From contig CAJNOL010001045.1 in assembly GCA_905250125.1 (NCBI GenBank), forward strand, positions 1 to 64,000: DNA of 64,000 bases. Direction: 5' to 3'. The translations under genes were made by a program, and so were the position numbers. This document shows, piece after piece, positions 33,304 to 46,800 of the stretch (within the stretch, counting starts at the first letter, position 1; the number at the start of each line of letters is the position of its first letter). Source of the stretch: Rotaria sordida (lineage: Eukaryota; Rotifera; Eurotatoria; Philodinida; Philodinidae). The notes beneath the pieces were generated by a model. That model was not told where the DNA came from. It worked only from the letters and a program-made list of their open reading frames with translations, and ran no database searches.

Positions 33304-35534
33304 CTGATTATATTTTTTATAATGATATTCGAAGGTTAACTTATTAATATATAAAAATAAATGCTTTTTTTTATTACAATTTTATCTTTCATTTCTAAAA
33401 GAACTTCTATTATTAACAAACATTCTACTATATTATCTGACAAAACTAAAAAGACAAACCTTTTATGATTCATCTTTTCACCAATTCAGGCATGTACTTC
33501 ATGTGCTTTTTTTCTTTTATTGTGTCCTTAAGTAAAATATTTTCATGAATATCATCAGACATCCGTTCAAACTCTAATACCAACTATTGTTTTGCTTTGA
33601 AAAACCTGGAGGACGGCCTTTTTTTTTAGTAATGTGTATCTAGTCATTTTTCGGTTATTTTAGTTTTTAATCTATTATCCGAAAAACTGTTTATTAAATA
33701 CAAGAACATCTGTCACAATGAAAAGAACAGAGTATTATCGTAATTGTAAACCACACTTTGTTTCTTACTAATCTAATCATTTACTTTCAACAAAAAATCG
33801 AAGATGAATTGCAATATATATTTATATCTTAGCTGATATTGACTTCGATAAATTACGATTTTACGTGTAGTTGACAGTTAATTATAAATGAATGTTATTT
33901 TAATTATAATGAACAGAAATTTTCTTCTACGTACTGAACTCATTTATTCTTGTTACTTTTACTTTTCTATCTTTTACGATACTTGCACATTCTTTCAATT
34001 AGAATCAATAGAATCATGATATAAATTATTTTAAATAACAGTTGATATAATCGATGTAACATTGAAATCATAGCCTATTATAGACACCTATAGCTTAGCA
34101 ACTAATAAAATTGTGAAAAGAAAAAATATTTTCTATTCATCTTATTTTTTCCTTTGTAGATGACAAAGGTTCGAAAAAAAAATATTTTTGCAAACAGTTT
34201 TAAATGTTAAATCTGTATTTGAATTGTATCATTCAACTACACTGGAATGCAATAGTATCAGGATACTAATCACTAACGACATTGAAACATTGACGCATCA
34301 ATACAAATATTCTTTAACTACAATTCACGGACAAAATGAAATACATGCATGTACAAGAAATTTTCATCAGTTGAAAGCACATCAACTTAGTAGTTTCTCG
34401 CGTAATTTTCTTGGAAGACATTTCATTTAATGTGACAGTCTGTTAGTAAAGAAGAGAATTCTCTCATTGCTATCTCATATAATATACGTCGTGTATTGCC
34501 TGTAATGCTTCTTTCATTGTTTTGCTTTAGTTTTCTCTCTCTCTCTCTCTCTTCGCCTACTGTCATTTTCTTTATTCATTTTTCTATTTTCTTTCTACTT
34601 GCGCTTGCGTCATTGGAAAATGAAATTGAATGTTCTTGACATCTCTTTTTCCATCATCTTGCTTCATACATCTTATTACGTCGTTAGAAAAGAGAAAATA
34701 AAGTATTAGACATCTTCTTTGTTCTCTGTCAGATATAAATATCTCTCATTGTTGAATTAAAGATTTTGACGTCTCAAATATTTTACTGTCGATCATTATC
34801 AATATTCTTTGTGTTTCACTGCCTTCAATTTTTGGTGATGTCAATATCAGTATTTCAGTGTTATAAGACTAATATTGCATATACATTGATCAATAAGATA
34901 ATTTGATGTGAAACGATCTTATTATATATTAGAGAAAGAGATCCTATTGAAGTAGTTGGATAATATAATTTATATCAATAACTTTATGAGTAGATATGAT
35001 AATAAACAAAATGTTTTTTTTTTCTACAGAGAAAAACGTATTTGTTTCGAAAAAAATTAAAAAGTATTTAACACTATACAAAAATTAGTCGATGGAATAG
35101 ATCAAAATAAATAATTAAATAAAAAATGTCAAACTTAAACGAGATACATTTTTAGATTTTATTGAAATAACTTATAATTCTAGCTCGAGATTTCTACGAG
35201 TAATACTCGACATTATCAAATAAACAATGTAAGTGACAAGAAATATATAAAAAGTTCTAAGTATTCATTCAAAATGTGTATCAATATGTAGAACGTTTCA
35301 TTTATTATTATTATTATTTTTTAAGATAATGACGAGTGTTTCTCGTAGAAATCTCAAGTTAGAATTATAAGTGATTTAGTACATAAAATCTAAAAATGTA
35401 TTTCATTACATTTATTAATAATTTATTTTATTTTATAAAGAAATTTTTATAGATTTCATAACTAAGTATATATTACTCAAAACTAAATTTTAATGTATAT
35501 TTATTTTTCAGACATATGTTTACAATATTTATCA
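33304..35534. other. Intergenic stretch before the Fringe-like gene
   Basis: AT-rich with a CT tract near 34536-34552. A polypyrimidine-AG acceptor (TTTATTTTTCAG at 35500-35511) lies 23 bp before the chosen Fringe start, so a 5' UTR intron or a trans-splice site is likely. No exon was identified further upstream. Confidence 0.45.
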
Positions 35535-36635
35535 ATGCAACGTTACACACGTCGTTACACATTATATTTTCGTCTTGTAATATTTTTATTTTTATCGATT
35601 AATTTTTGTCTTTTATTATTTTTTACAACAAATCAAAATCGAAATTCTCATTTTTCTTTTAATAAAACAACGAATATTGCTAATCGAATAGTTTTATTTG
35701 TTCGTACATCACATAATTGTCAATCACGTTTAAATTATCTTCTTCAAAGTTGGATATCAAGAAATGTATTAAAAAAATCAAATTTATATTTAATTACAGA
35801 TCGTATATCAACTACAACAAATTTAACACTATTAAATTCTTTTCATAATATAATTCAAACACATTGTCCAGAAACACACAATCGTATAGATTTATGTTGT
35901 AAAACAGCATATGAATTTCAATTATTTTATAGTTTAAATAAAATCAAATCAAATTTAGAATGGTTATGTCGTTTTGATGATGATCAGTATGTTAATCTTA
36001 ATAATTTATATAAATATTTATCTCAAATAAATGCTTCAAAACCATATTATATTGGTCGGACAAGTATCAATGGTGGTTTAAAAGTTAGTAATAGTAATCG
36101 AACATATTCATTTGCAACTTATGGTGCTGGTGTATGCTTTTCTCATGCATTACTTAAACAACTTCGTCCTCATGTTAATATTAAAATTTTACCTCGTAAT
36201 TGTATAAAACGTGGTTTATCTGATGATGCATATATAGGTTATTTAATTGAATTTGTTCTCAATGTATCATTAACAGCAATCAATGATCGATTTCATTCAC
36301 ATTTAGAAAAACTTGATAAATCATTTCGAAATTATAGTTTAGATGATTTATTTCATGGAATTACATTTGGTTTTTCATGGGATCGATATAAATTAGATTG
36401 GTTACCAATAATTCATCATTTAATTAATTTAATTAATCAAAATCAATATGAAACAGCAAATCATTTATGGTTATTTTTAAGAAATTATGAAAAAGAACAT
36501 CCAGAAAATTTAAAAGATAAATATGATGAATCATGTATATCATATCAACATTTACGAAATCAATCAATTGAATTACAAATGAGAAAAAATAAAAAAATTA
36601 TTCAACATTCTAAAAAACATATTAGAAGAAGTTAA
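35535..36635 (+). CDS. Fringe-like beta-1,3-N-acetylglucosaminyltransferase
   Basis: A single exon of 366 residues. An N-terminal basic stretch precedes a signal-anchor helix (LVIFLFLSINFCLLLFF), giving a type II Golgi membrane protein. The luminal domain has the Fringe signature: KTAYEF, then FDDDQYVN with the metal-binding DDD, then TYGAGVCFSHALL, LSDDAYIGYL and FHSHLE. Fringe enzymes extend O-fucose on EGF repeats of Notch with GlcNAc and tune ligand choice. The ATG at 35535 is chosen because a splice-acceptor-like TTTTTCAG lies between it and the upstream in-frame ATG at 35493, and because it puts the basic residues just before the helix. There are no introns, unlike the other intact genes here. 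The C-terminus is Lys-rich. Confidence 0.88.
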   Translation: MQRYTRRYTLYFRLVIFLFLSINFCLLLFFTTNQNRNSHFSFNKTTNIANRIVLFVRTSHNCQSRLNYLLQSWISRNVLKKSNLYLITDRISTTTNLTLLNSFHNIIQTHCPETHNRIDLCCKTAYEFQLFYSLNKIKSNLEWLCRFDDDQYVNLNNLYKYLSQINASKPYYIGRTSINGGLKVSNSNRTYSFATYGAGVCFSHALLKQLRPHVNIKILPRNCIKRGLSDDAYIGYLIEFVLNVSLTAINDRFHSHLEKLDKSFRNYSLDDLFHGITFGFSWDRYKLDWLPIIHHLINLINQNQYETANHLWLFLRNYEKEHPENLKDKYDESCISYQHLRNQSIELQMRKNKKIIQHSKKHIRRS

Positions 36636-39600
36636 AATTAATTTGTATTATGACACAAATGTATCACATCTATGGTTTTGATATTGATGAAAGCATTTTT
36701 TCTTATTATTATAAATAGACTAATTCGTTATGCTTTATTACTTTGTTTGAATAAAAGACAACAAAAAAAAAAAAAGATAATGTTAATAATAATTAGAAAA
36801 TCATGATGCTACATTTTTTTAAATGTAAAAATGAAAAGTGTTACACACAAATATCAAGTTTATATTTTTGTACAAATCATCAATCGAAATCGAGCTCTTG
36901 GACGATAATTGTTTTTAGATTGAAAAGTTCATTTTCAGACTACAGAATTTAAAGAGAAGAAGAAAACATCGAACGATCAGAAGTTCACATTTTATTGAAC
37001 ACGACGTTTTGTTTTTTTTTTATAAATTTCTTCGTTTCAAACTATTATAAAATATTTATCTGCCTCTCTTATTTTTTGAATGACAAAAGAAAGATTCAAT
37101 ATGTGGAATCAATTGGTTATACTTTGTGTCAAACTTATCGTTCAACAATTATTTATTATAGCCAATTCTGTTGATAATTTCTGATCTTTATGTCAAGTAG
37201 GTTTCCAAACTTGTAAAGAATATTGTATATGACGAGTTTTTTTTTGCTCTATTAAATGATCAAAATAACATTTTTCTTCAATAAGATAATTGAAAATAGA
37301 CGTAATATGATTTTGCAATTGAATAAACTTTTTATTGCCCTTGACTACTACTGAAAATTTCGTTAGTTTTCATATTCATTGTATTCAACATGGTAAAAAA
37401 AAAAAACTTGATTTTCTATCGCGTGTGTCATTCATTGACTTTCCATACTATTATAAGAACATGTGGCACATATGTTTTCTATTATATATTTTTTATAAAC
37501 AGTAAAAAGTCAGGAAACAATTTATTTATATTATATTCACTTTACCTTATTCATTATATCTATTGTATTATATTTTTTTTAGACCACTTTTTGTCCTCTT
37601 AGAATTAAACAGTATACAACTATTCAATCATAGTAGATTAATAAACAATGCATAATTGACCTTATTAGCTTGATACTCTAGCAAAAAAAAAACATAATTA
37701 TATAAGCAATAGTATATAATGTTCTTTGTTTTTTTCGATTACATTTGTAAGTTAATTTGCTTATTAATTTTCAAGTTGATATTTTATATATTATATCAAT
37801 GAATACAAATCAGTTACGTTATATTGATATTTTTCTTCTTTTTTGATGTATTTATATTTATTGGACACCAAATCGTCATTTGATCTTTATCACATTTGAT
37901 CGAGAAAGGATGTACATTAATCTTTATTTCTAATGTTTATCATTGATCTTGAAACAAGAAGAAGAAGAAGAACAAGAGATGTTAAAGGTGATTAAAATAT
38001 TATTTATATCGATTTGTGATATATTACAAAAGAAAGACAAATGGAGAAAACCAAATCAATAAATTTTCTAAAATTAACATGACGGTCAACATCTGATAAT
38101 TGAAGATTTTTGTTCTGGCTATTTTAATGGAGAAATATATATATATATATATAAAGTCGATCTACTCTTCTTAATTATGTGCATGAGTACAACCTTTTGC
38201 TAATAGTGACGTCTTCATATGCATTCGCCTCAGGGATTGTCAGCACTTCCGAAAAACATATACATGTGTATCATTAAAAAAAGGTTTTTATCAAGCCAAC
38301 ATACATATATCACTTCTATAGACTCATGAGGATCTGTCCTTCATTAGGTATGCATGCCATCATCATTAAACCTCTATCTTACTACACTATTTCTAGAAGA
38401 TTCCTATGTCAATTTCTCATTATAGATATTCAACTATCAGAAAAAAAAAATAAAAACCATCTAACACGTTTTAAAGTCATACATCCTAATCTTTCGCGAT
38501 TTTTTTTAAAATAAAGATATGAAAGCAGACGAGAAATCGATTTGACATGTGTCGCAGTTATATGTTTTCATAAACACATCTTGTTTTTACTTCAGAAATG
38601 ATATCATTATCTCTCAGCATTACTGCTATCATTGTTACTTTTAGGTTTTGAAAAGGGCATATATACTCCTGACATGTACTCATGATATACAACAAGCATG
38701 CATTCCATATCAAAACTTATCTCTTCATCGTTTATCTTGTTTGATTAGATTTTACGATCTTGTCATTACTATAGAACGTTTATATTGATCATTTTTCGGT
38801 ATCTTTTTTTTTTATGACAGAAAAGAAAGCCTTGAATACTATAAAATAATATCCACACATACATTTGAGATGTTCAATTTGTCAGCAGGCGATGTTTAAG
38901 TGCTAGTTTGGCACGATTCATTCTCATGGGATTTTTCCTCACTATTGTTGCAACAGTTGTTAATAATTGTTTTATCGCATTCTTTTTCTTTTGATTTTCT
39001 AATCAAACTTGTAAAATAGTTTACAATGACATAGAGCTAAACTTCTTTTTTTTGCTTTTTATTTCTCAGTACTATTATCATTTATTTGTGTTCGATGTCA
39101 TCAATTTTATGAGATTAGAATCTAACAGTGTGTCAGAGAGAGAGAGAGAGAGAGAGAAACAAAGAACAAGAGATAGCTACAAGAAAAATGTCGCTTCCGA
39201 GAATGTGACAGGTAGGATTGACAACCAGATCGTGTTTCTTTCATTTTTGGATTATCACTTGAACGATCGCAAGCGATGAAGAATGATATGTCTACTCCTG
39301 ACATTGTTTATTGATGGACATACATCTTGAATATCATCTGATGACTATCACTTGAGTGAGGGAGTGAAATAAAGAAAGATGAGTACGATTGATTTTTCTC
39401 TTTTTTTTTTGCGTTGTTTCCGTATAGTTCTATGCGGTGCAAAAGGAAGATATGAAGCGGAATTATGTGATTCTTGAAATGAAATTACGAGTTGGTTAAG
39501 AGCTTCTTCTTCTTCGTTTCCATCGTTGACGAATCGGCGAGAAAGGATACATGCTCGCTCGGTCTTATCAACAACAGCGTGAATGAGCAAATCGTGTGAC

Positions 39601-41626
39601 ATTCACTCATCTATCTTTATCAATACTCTAGAGTAGGAGAGAAAGAGAGATAGAAAGAGTGAATGCGTTGATTTTACAGAATGGATATGCAAAATGCCAT
39701 AAAAAACCCGGTCGAAGGTTTCTTCGATAGTAATAGTTAAAATGGATCATGAATACATGTGTATATGTCTGTGCATGGTCGTTAGTAAGTGAAAAACATT
39801 GAAAGGAAGATGTATGCGTGACAAGGCAATACAGTGTAAGGATCAAGTCAGAAGAAAATCTTATGTGTTTCAAGCACACAGCTTCTATTTTTCTGGAGCT
39901 ATTTTAAAAAGAATAGTGTAGAATGCTAGGGAGTGAGAGATCATTGTAATCGACCAAATAGTAAAAGATTAATGTAAAAATTCAAGTGCTGCATAATCAG
40001 ATGATAATATCCTGCTGTCATTCGATTGCATCGCATTATCGCCCTTCAATCTTATGATATTGATCACTATCGATTTATGTCACTGTTCTGTGAATCCAGA
40101 ACATTTACTCACTCACATACATAGAAAAAAAAAAAGAAAAGCAGATTTATGTTCTCGAGCAATAGTTGAGAGCGATGACGGTGGTGATAGGGATGACGGA
40201 TCTAATTCGATTTAGAAAATGCGCCGACGCATGTGTGTGTGTGTATGTGTATGTTCTCGTTTGCTCTCGCCTCTAATCCGTTGTGCTGAGAGGGTGAATC
40301 TCATCTTTTCGCTTAGAAAACAACGATGATTTCTAATCTTTTTCTCGAACGATGGTGAGCGAACGAGAAAGACAAGTAGTTCAACAAGTAAGAGGAAAAG
40401 AGCTGGTGTAATTGTTTAAGTTCATCTACTGAATTAGATTTTTGGTAAAAAGAAGAAGAAGAAGTAGAAGAAGAAGAAGAAGAAGAAGAAGAAGAAGGAG
40501 AATAGAATGGCTACAAATACATACTAAAGGGAAGAGAGAAAAACACGCACATCACTTTTAGAGCAGCCGGATAAGAGAAGAGGTCGACTCTCCATTCTCG
40601 TTCGTTGTTGTTGGCCTCTACTCGAGGTTTAGCACATGCGCTCGACAACAATAACTCTGTAACAATGATCAAGTGAGCATTCTCATCATCATCATCATCA
40701 TCATCATTCTGTTTTTCATCATCTTATAAACGATTAAATCACACAATCATCATCAGCTTAGTAAACATACATTTCAACATAGTATCTAGAATGTGAGTTA
40801 AAGTTTAGTTAGAAAGACACCTCTTGCTATTCTCATTTGAAGATTGATGCATTCTGTCTTCTCCATTGGATAGATCAATCTATTACAGATTCCCTGGAGA
40901 CATGATCTCCAATAGTGATTCTTAAAATCTCTAAGCGTGATGTCACATGGCTATCGCGCACGTCTTATTTGTTTCTGATCCGTTTTGTTTGATTATAAAT
41001 TTGTCATCAGAACGAAGAATATCAATGGTAAAGGCCGGCCACATTTCTCTATAATGATTTTGTCTGCCCAAAATAGAAAAGGCGGGACAAGAAAAAAAAA
41101 AGATATAAATGCGACATTCGCCGGAAAATCAATTACTAACCCTGGCAGACTGCACATAGTGTTGGTTGAAAATGGAGAATGGTTATCATGTCATTTTTTT
41201 TTTACTGTTGTTATTGTTGCTGTTTTCATCAATTTGAACAAGAATCGAGATTAGATACTTCAGGAAAGAAAAAGAATAGATTGAACAACAAAAAACAATG
41301 AACTTAAGATATAAAAAAAGAACTTAAAAAGGCTTCGAGAACAAACAACAGGAAATCATTACATATCGTATATGATTAAACGGAAAGAGAAGCACATTGA
41401 ATGATGTACATTTGTGTTGTATGGCTTTAAAAGAAATTGATAAAAGAAAAAGTTTTGACATAGATGAAAGTAAAAACATTTTAAATTTGGTAACAAGAAT
41501 TATTATCGTTTAGTTCAGAAGAAAGTAAAGAATCTTTAATCGAAAAGCTAACAAATTTTGTTTTACGCTTTTTTTTCTCTTCTACTCTTTTTCTCTCCTT
41601 CTTTCTCTCTTTGAATATATAGATAG

Positions 41627-41657
<31 letters not shown>

Positions 41658-43670
41658 CTCTTTTTCTCGTCGTCGCGCTCGTTTGACTTTGTCGACAAAT
41701 TGATTGCGATCGTTGTTGAGACTTCTTCTCTCCATTTCGTTCTTTCTCTCTTTCTGATTCTCACTTGCTGCTACTAGCTGTTGTCAGTTGCTCCGTTCAG
41801 TCCCGCGTTATACCACACACTTTGGACAAAATTAAGTTTCGGAGTTATCCCCTCCAACTAGACCACTTAGTTTTTTCGTAGTCTATAAGCGCGACAACTA
41901 ATGCTGACTGACACATACATTACGCGTCTACAATGAAGATTCTTGGCGGCTAGGCCATACTACGTGCTTTTCTTATTTTTCCATTCCAAAGTCGATATAT
42001 TAGTCTATATCTCCTTTTTTTTCCTTTTCTCTATGTCGTTATGAAATATTCAATAAGACATTGAAACGTAAGAGATTGACCATAAGAAATGATTAAACGT
42101 TAGAGTATTAATAAGTACATAAGGTAAGTGAACCAAAAAAAGAAAAAAAAAAGAAAATAAATTAGACGATAATCATCATAATTTGTGATTCATACGAGAT
42201 AAAATAAACATTATTAAAATATCGATAAATATATGTAAGGTTGAATGTTTGCATATGTGCACGTACATCAACAAGACTTCTAGCAATCAGGTATTTTTCT
42301 TTGCTATTCTTTTTCTTTCTTTTCTTTATTAATTCGATCTTAGTTATGACGCACACGCTTTTGACAGATCATCAAAGATCTAAGAAGACAGAAAGCATCA
42401 CAATTAATTTTCCACTATTTTACGCTTTTTTTCTGTCACCTGTGACATTCCAATGAAAATGTGAATGTGCAACAAGTCTCATTGTCGAGGCTTTTCTCAA
42501 ATATTGCTACGACTACTCTTCATAGTAGACCTGAGAATGAAAAAAAAATGACAAAACAACAAGCTGTTGTGGTGGAAAAGGAATGCATATTCATATAAGG
42601 CATCTTAACTATATAGACGGTGTAACGGTGCGCGAACAAATTAGCTAAGCGGAGAAAAGGGTAGAGACAGAGAGGAGAGGGAGAGAAAGAGAAAATGCAC
42701 AAAAGAGTAAGAAAAAAATGTAATTTCTCGATTCAATATAGTAATATATATATATGTAATATAAATATATATTTCTCCTCCTTTTTTATTCTTACGCCAT
42801 AGAAAGATGACATGAGACAGCTACTTTCAAATCGACAATATAAATATATGGGAAGTGTTAAGAGTTTATTTGTATATTGATAAACAATTTAGTTATATTT
42901 TTAGAATATTTTTTATCGATTTAGAATCATACGAGGATTTCATAGTGTGCAAATAAAATCAGCAGAAGACGAAGAAGAAGAAGAAAAAACACAAATCTGA
43001 TTGAATAGCACACATATGCATTACTACTCATTTGTAATTAGCTTTAGTCAAAGGATTAGTGTCGAACACCAAGATTTTCTTTCTCTCTCTCTCTCTCTCT
43101 TGCTGTCTGTCTATCTTCTTTTTTTCTTGTTTTTCTTTCTATTCAGAAAAATTCATTATTTGTTTTTTTTTTCCTAAATAATCAGGCATGTAAATTTACG
43201 TTTTTCAAGAAAGAATAGAGAAATAAGTATAAAAATTTCTACTATTTTTTTTTATTTATTTTACTTAATATTGATTTATTTTCATTGGCATCGATTTATG
43301 TTATTTGAACCTAGAGCAAAAACAATGGTGGCTTGAGTAAAAGAAGTTATAATGAATAAATTCATTAGATTGAAAATTTGTTATTAGAAAAATAGAAAAG
43401 AAACTAGTAATAAAGCCGGAAGTGGTATAGAACTATGCAACAAAAAGAAAATATTAGAAATGTGTTCACGTTAGAAATTATTATATTTTTCAAGATAACT
43501 TGACCTGCTTCATCCTCTCTGAAGTATTTTTCTGATAAAAAGATTAAAAGCCACAGTAGGGGTTTCTTTTTTTTTTCTTTCTTTTACATATTCTAGTAAT
43601 AAAGTTACACATGTCCATTTAACTTGTATTTTCCATTATTTTTTTTTTTTTGTTTTTTTATATTATTATA
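36636..43670. other. 7-kb non-coding stretch with microsatellites
   Basis: No exon can be supported. It holds simple repeats: TA near 38140, GA at 39135-39157, GAA at 40450-40497, TCA at 40683-40707, TA at 41629-41654 and CT at 43080-43101. From about 39100 it is less AT-rich, with many purine tracts. This could be the promoter and 5' leader region of the receptor gene downstream. Reading frames such as 40985-41254 have no supporting context. Confidence 0.45.
40450..40707. repeat. GAA and TCA microsatellites
   Basis: An interrupted GAA run (40450-40497) and a TCA run (40683-40707). Such tracts are expected to vary in length between individuals. Confidence 0.9.
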
Positions 43671-43807
43671 GTCGGCGACAAAATGTCGCCATTGTCACCA
43701 GCTCATCATAGAAGACAACAAGGTGGTGACTTAAAATGGCCATGATCCCAAAATTTGTGTTGCTATTATTCCCATCAAAATTTGCATGTCGTTCATTGAC
43801 GATCTAA
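43671..43807 (+). promoter_or_regulatory. Leader with two overlapping upstream ORFs
   Basis: A strong acceptor (poly-T then TATTATTATAG) ends at 43671, so the receptor's 5' leader is probably spliced here. The leader contains an ATG at 43683 with a 20-codon ORF ending in TGA at 43743-43745. That stop overlaps the next ATG at 43742 in the string CATGA. The second ORF (21 codons) runs past the receptor start at 43786 and stops at 43805-43807, out of frame. If transcribed, this would be expected to lower receptor translation (inference). Confidence 0.45.
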
Positions 43808-46800
43808 CTAATACTATAAACAGTGATCAAAGCGCCGCACTTGTGCATGCGCTATTGACGAATTCTAGTCGATCAAATTTTATTCGTCCAATATCATCAT
43901 CATCATATAATACAAACTGGAGTATATCACATATACCTGGTCCACCATCATCATTTCTAACACCTTTTTTTTCATCATCCTTATTATCATCAACAACAAC
44001 AACAACAACAGCAACTGTTATAACAGAAACTAAATATTATCCATTTTGGTTATTAGTCATTGTCGCTGTTTTCGGTGGTGTAACATCCGTTTTAACTGTT
44101 TTGGGAAATATTCTTGTTATGCTTGCATTTTTTCTTGATCGACAAATTCGACAGCCGACTAATTATTTTATACTTTCCTTATCTGTTAGTGATTTTCTTA
44201 TTGGACTTTTATCAATGCCTATACTTACAATATACATCTATGCTAAAGAATGGCCATTAAATGCTATTATATGTGACATATGGCTTTCGCTTGATTATAC
44301 TGTTTGTCTTACATCAATATATACGGTGCTGTTCATTACAATCGATCGTTTTTGTTCGGTTAAAATGCCAGCAAAATATCGAAAATGGCGTACACGTAGA
44401 AAAATTAATATTATGATTGCTGTGACATGGGCAGGTAAGAAAAAAAAACCTCACAAAGATACTATATATCAATGTTGTTTATTTTTTATGTAATTTTCAA
44501 TTAATCAATTCGTTTTGTTTTTCGTAGTTCCTACTCTTATCTTTTTTACATCTACTATGGTTTATCCACGCGTAAGAAGTATTTCAAATATGCAAAATGG
44601 TGTTTGTATGTATTGAAATTTTCTTTAAAACAAGAAAAAAATTTTTTTTTTTTGCTTTTATTTAATTAATTTTCTTCTATAAAGGTGATGTACAATGGAA
44701 TAAAAATCATGTTTTTAATTTATGTTTAACTATTGGATATTTTTGGACAACATTATTTGTCATGATAATTCTATATATTTTTATATATGGTATTATATAA
44801 TAATTTTTATTTATTTTTTATTATAAATTAAATTATTCTTTCTTTTGTTTGTTTTTTACTAAAGGTGTTGCAAGCAATCTAGAACGAAAATCAAGAGAAA
44901 ATGCACGTAAAATGTCATCACTCGTCGGTATGGCTGGTAAGAAGACTGGCAAAAGGATAAATTTCTCAATGGGGTTTTTTTTTTCTTTATTTAGGTAATG
45001 CAATGACACAAATTGGTGTTGGTATCGGTGTAAATAAATCTCCTACAAAGACTCCTATTGATAAACGAAATCATACAAATCGTAAAATTGATTCAACAAC
45101 AATGGATGAATTTGATGATGAAGATCCACAAAATTTACTTGCACAAAGTGTAATAAATACTCAAAATAGTAGTAATTCATCTGATCAACGACGTATTGGT
45201 GGTGTTGATGATGATAATTCAAATTCATTTGAATCACATTCAGATTTTGATTTAACAACTATAAATGAAAACAAATCTCGTACATCAAATAATACAAATG
45301 AAAAAACTTCACGACAAAAAAATCGTCGTGGTATGAGTGTTAATTGGGGTAATAGTTCAACAACACCTATTAATACATCATCAACAAGAACAAGTACAAA
45401 TCGACGTTCTCGTCAAAATCGTGGACATTCTAATCAAAAACATAGTTCTAATGTTAAATTTTTTGCTACATCTATGGCACATTCACTTTATAGAAATCCA
45501 ATACGTTTAAGTGGTTTATCATCAACATCAAAAAGTAAAGGAACAAATTCAATAACAAATAAAAATTTAATACAAACTACTTCAAATCAACAACAAATGC
45601 CTACGACATTAACACCCATACCATCAGAACCTGAACTATTAACATGTCGAGTTTATCCACCACCACAGCCACGACCAGAATCGTTAGCAATTATGCCTGA
45701 AGAATTATTTTATCAAAGACTTAAAGCTCGTCAATCACCATTAATAACTGATTCATCTAAAAAATCATCATTAAATGTTAATAATCAATTATCAACTAAT
45801 TTTCCATCAACATCATCATTTCTTTTGGATAAACATTGTATTGAAGATGTTACTTATTCAACAACAAATCAAATTTTATCAACTAATTCGGATCATACTA
45901 TAACAAATCAAATAACACCACCACCATCACCAGAAGAACAACAAAAAAAATTAAATGAAACTAAAGATAATCCTATTGAATTATCAACAGACGAAGAAGA
46001 ACAACAACAACAACAACAACAACAGCAGCAGCAGCAGGAGGAGGAACAAGAACAACATATATCATCACCGATTAGAGCAATTATTAGTAGTAGTGGTGAT
46101 TCATCTGATGAAAGTTGGCGTTTACTTAATAGCAATAGTAGTCTTGATGAACATATACCTTATATTGATGAAACTGATTTTGAAGACTTAGGTAAAGAAT
46201 TTCTTTTAAGAAAAATTATTTCCTTAATAACAAAAGACTTTTACATAATTTGAAATGTGTCGTTTTCTGTTTTTAATAAAATAGAGTATCGACAAAAATA
46301 ATATAGAATTGAATTGAATTGAATTGAATGAGAATAATTATATATATATATATATATATAATTTTTTTTTTCGATGTTCTGATTAACTATGTTAAGCCAT
46401 CAATCCTTCAAGAAAATCTTTTCGTCCTTCTTTTTTTTTTTTTTTGTTTCTATCGATGAAAAAAATTTATATGTACATATATAATTGAATTTAATTCCTT
46501 TATTTAGGATATATATTACATCGTCGTCGTGTTCCACCAATCGATTCAAATGAACCTATTCATGAAGAAACTATTGTATATAAATCACCTTTTTATATTA
46601 AAAATAAAAATCGTTCAAAATCATCTATGATTTCACTTAATAATACAACAAATGATAATGGTATAAATAGAAAAATTTATGAAATATATGGTAATCATCC
46701 AGATGCACATAAAGCTATATTAGAATCTCCAATATTTGATAATGTTGAATTAATAACATATGCATGTACAAAATCAAATTCATCACCAATACATCATTGT

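Noticed and set aside
35493..35534. Upstream in-frame ATG of the Fringe-like gene
   Set aside because: A splice-acceptor-like TTTTTCAG lies between it and the next ATG, and the shorter form gives the normal type II membrane layout.
40985..41254. 89-codon ORF upstream of the receptor
   Set aside because: No family resemblance, no splice or start context, and it ends in low-complexity hydrophobic codons. Probably chance or leader sequence.
41629..41654. TA tract as an origin or structural element
   Set aside because: Similar TA microsatellites occur throughout the window (38140, 46330, 51286, 56405). Nothing sets this one apart.
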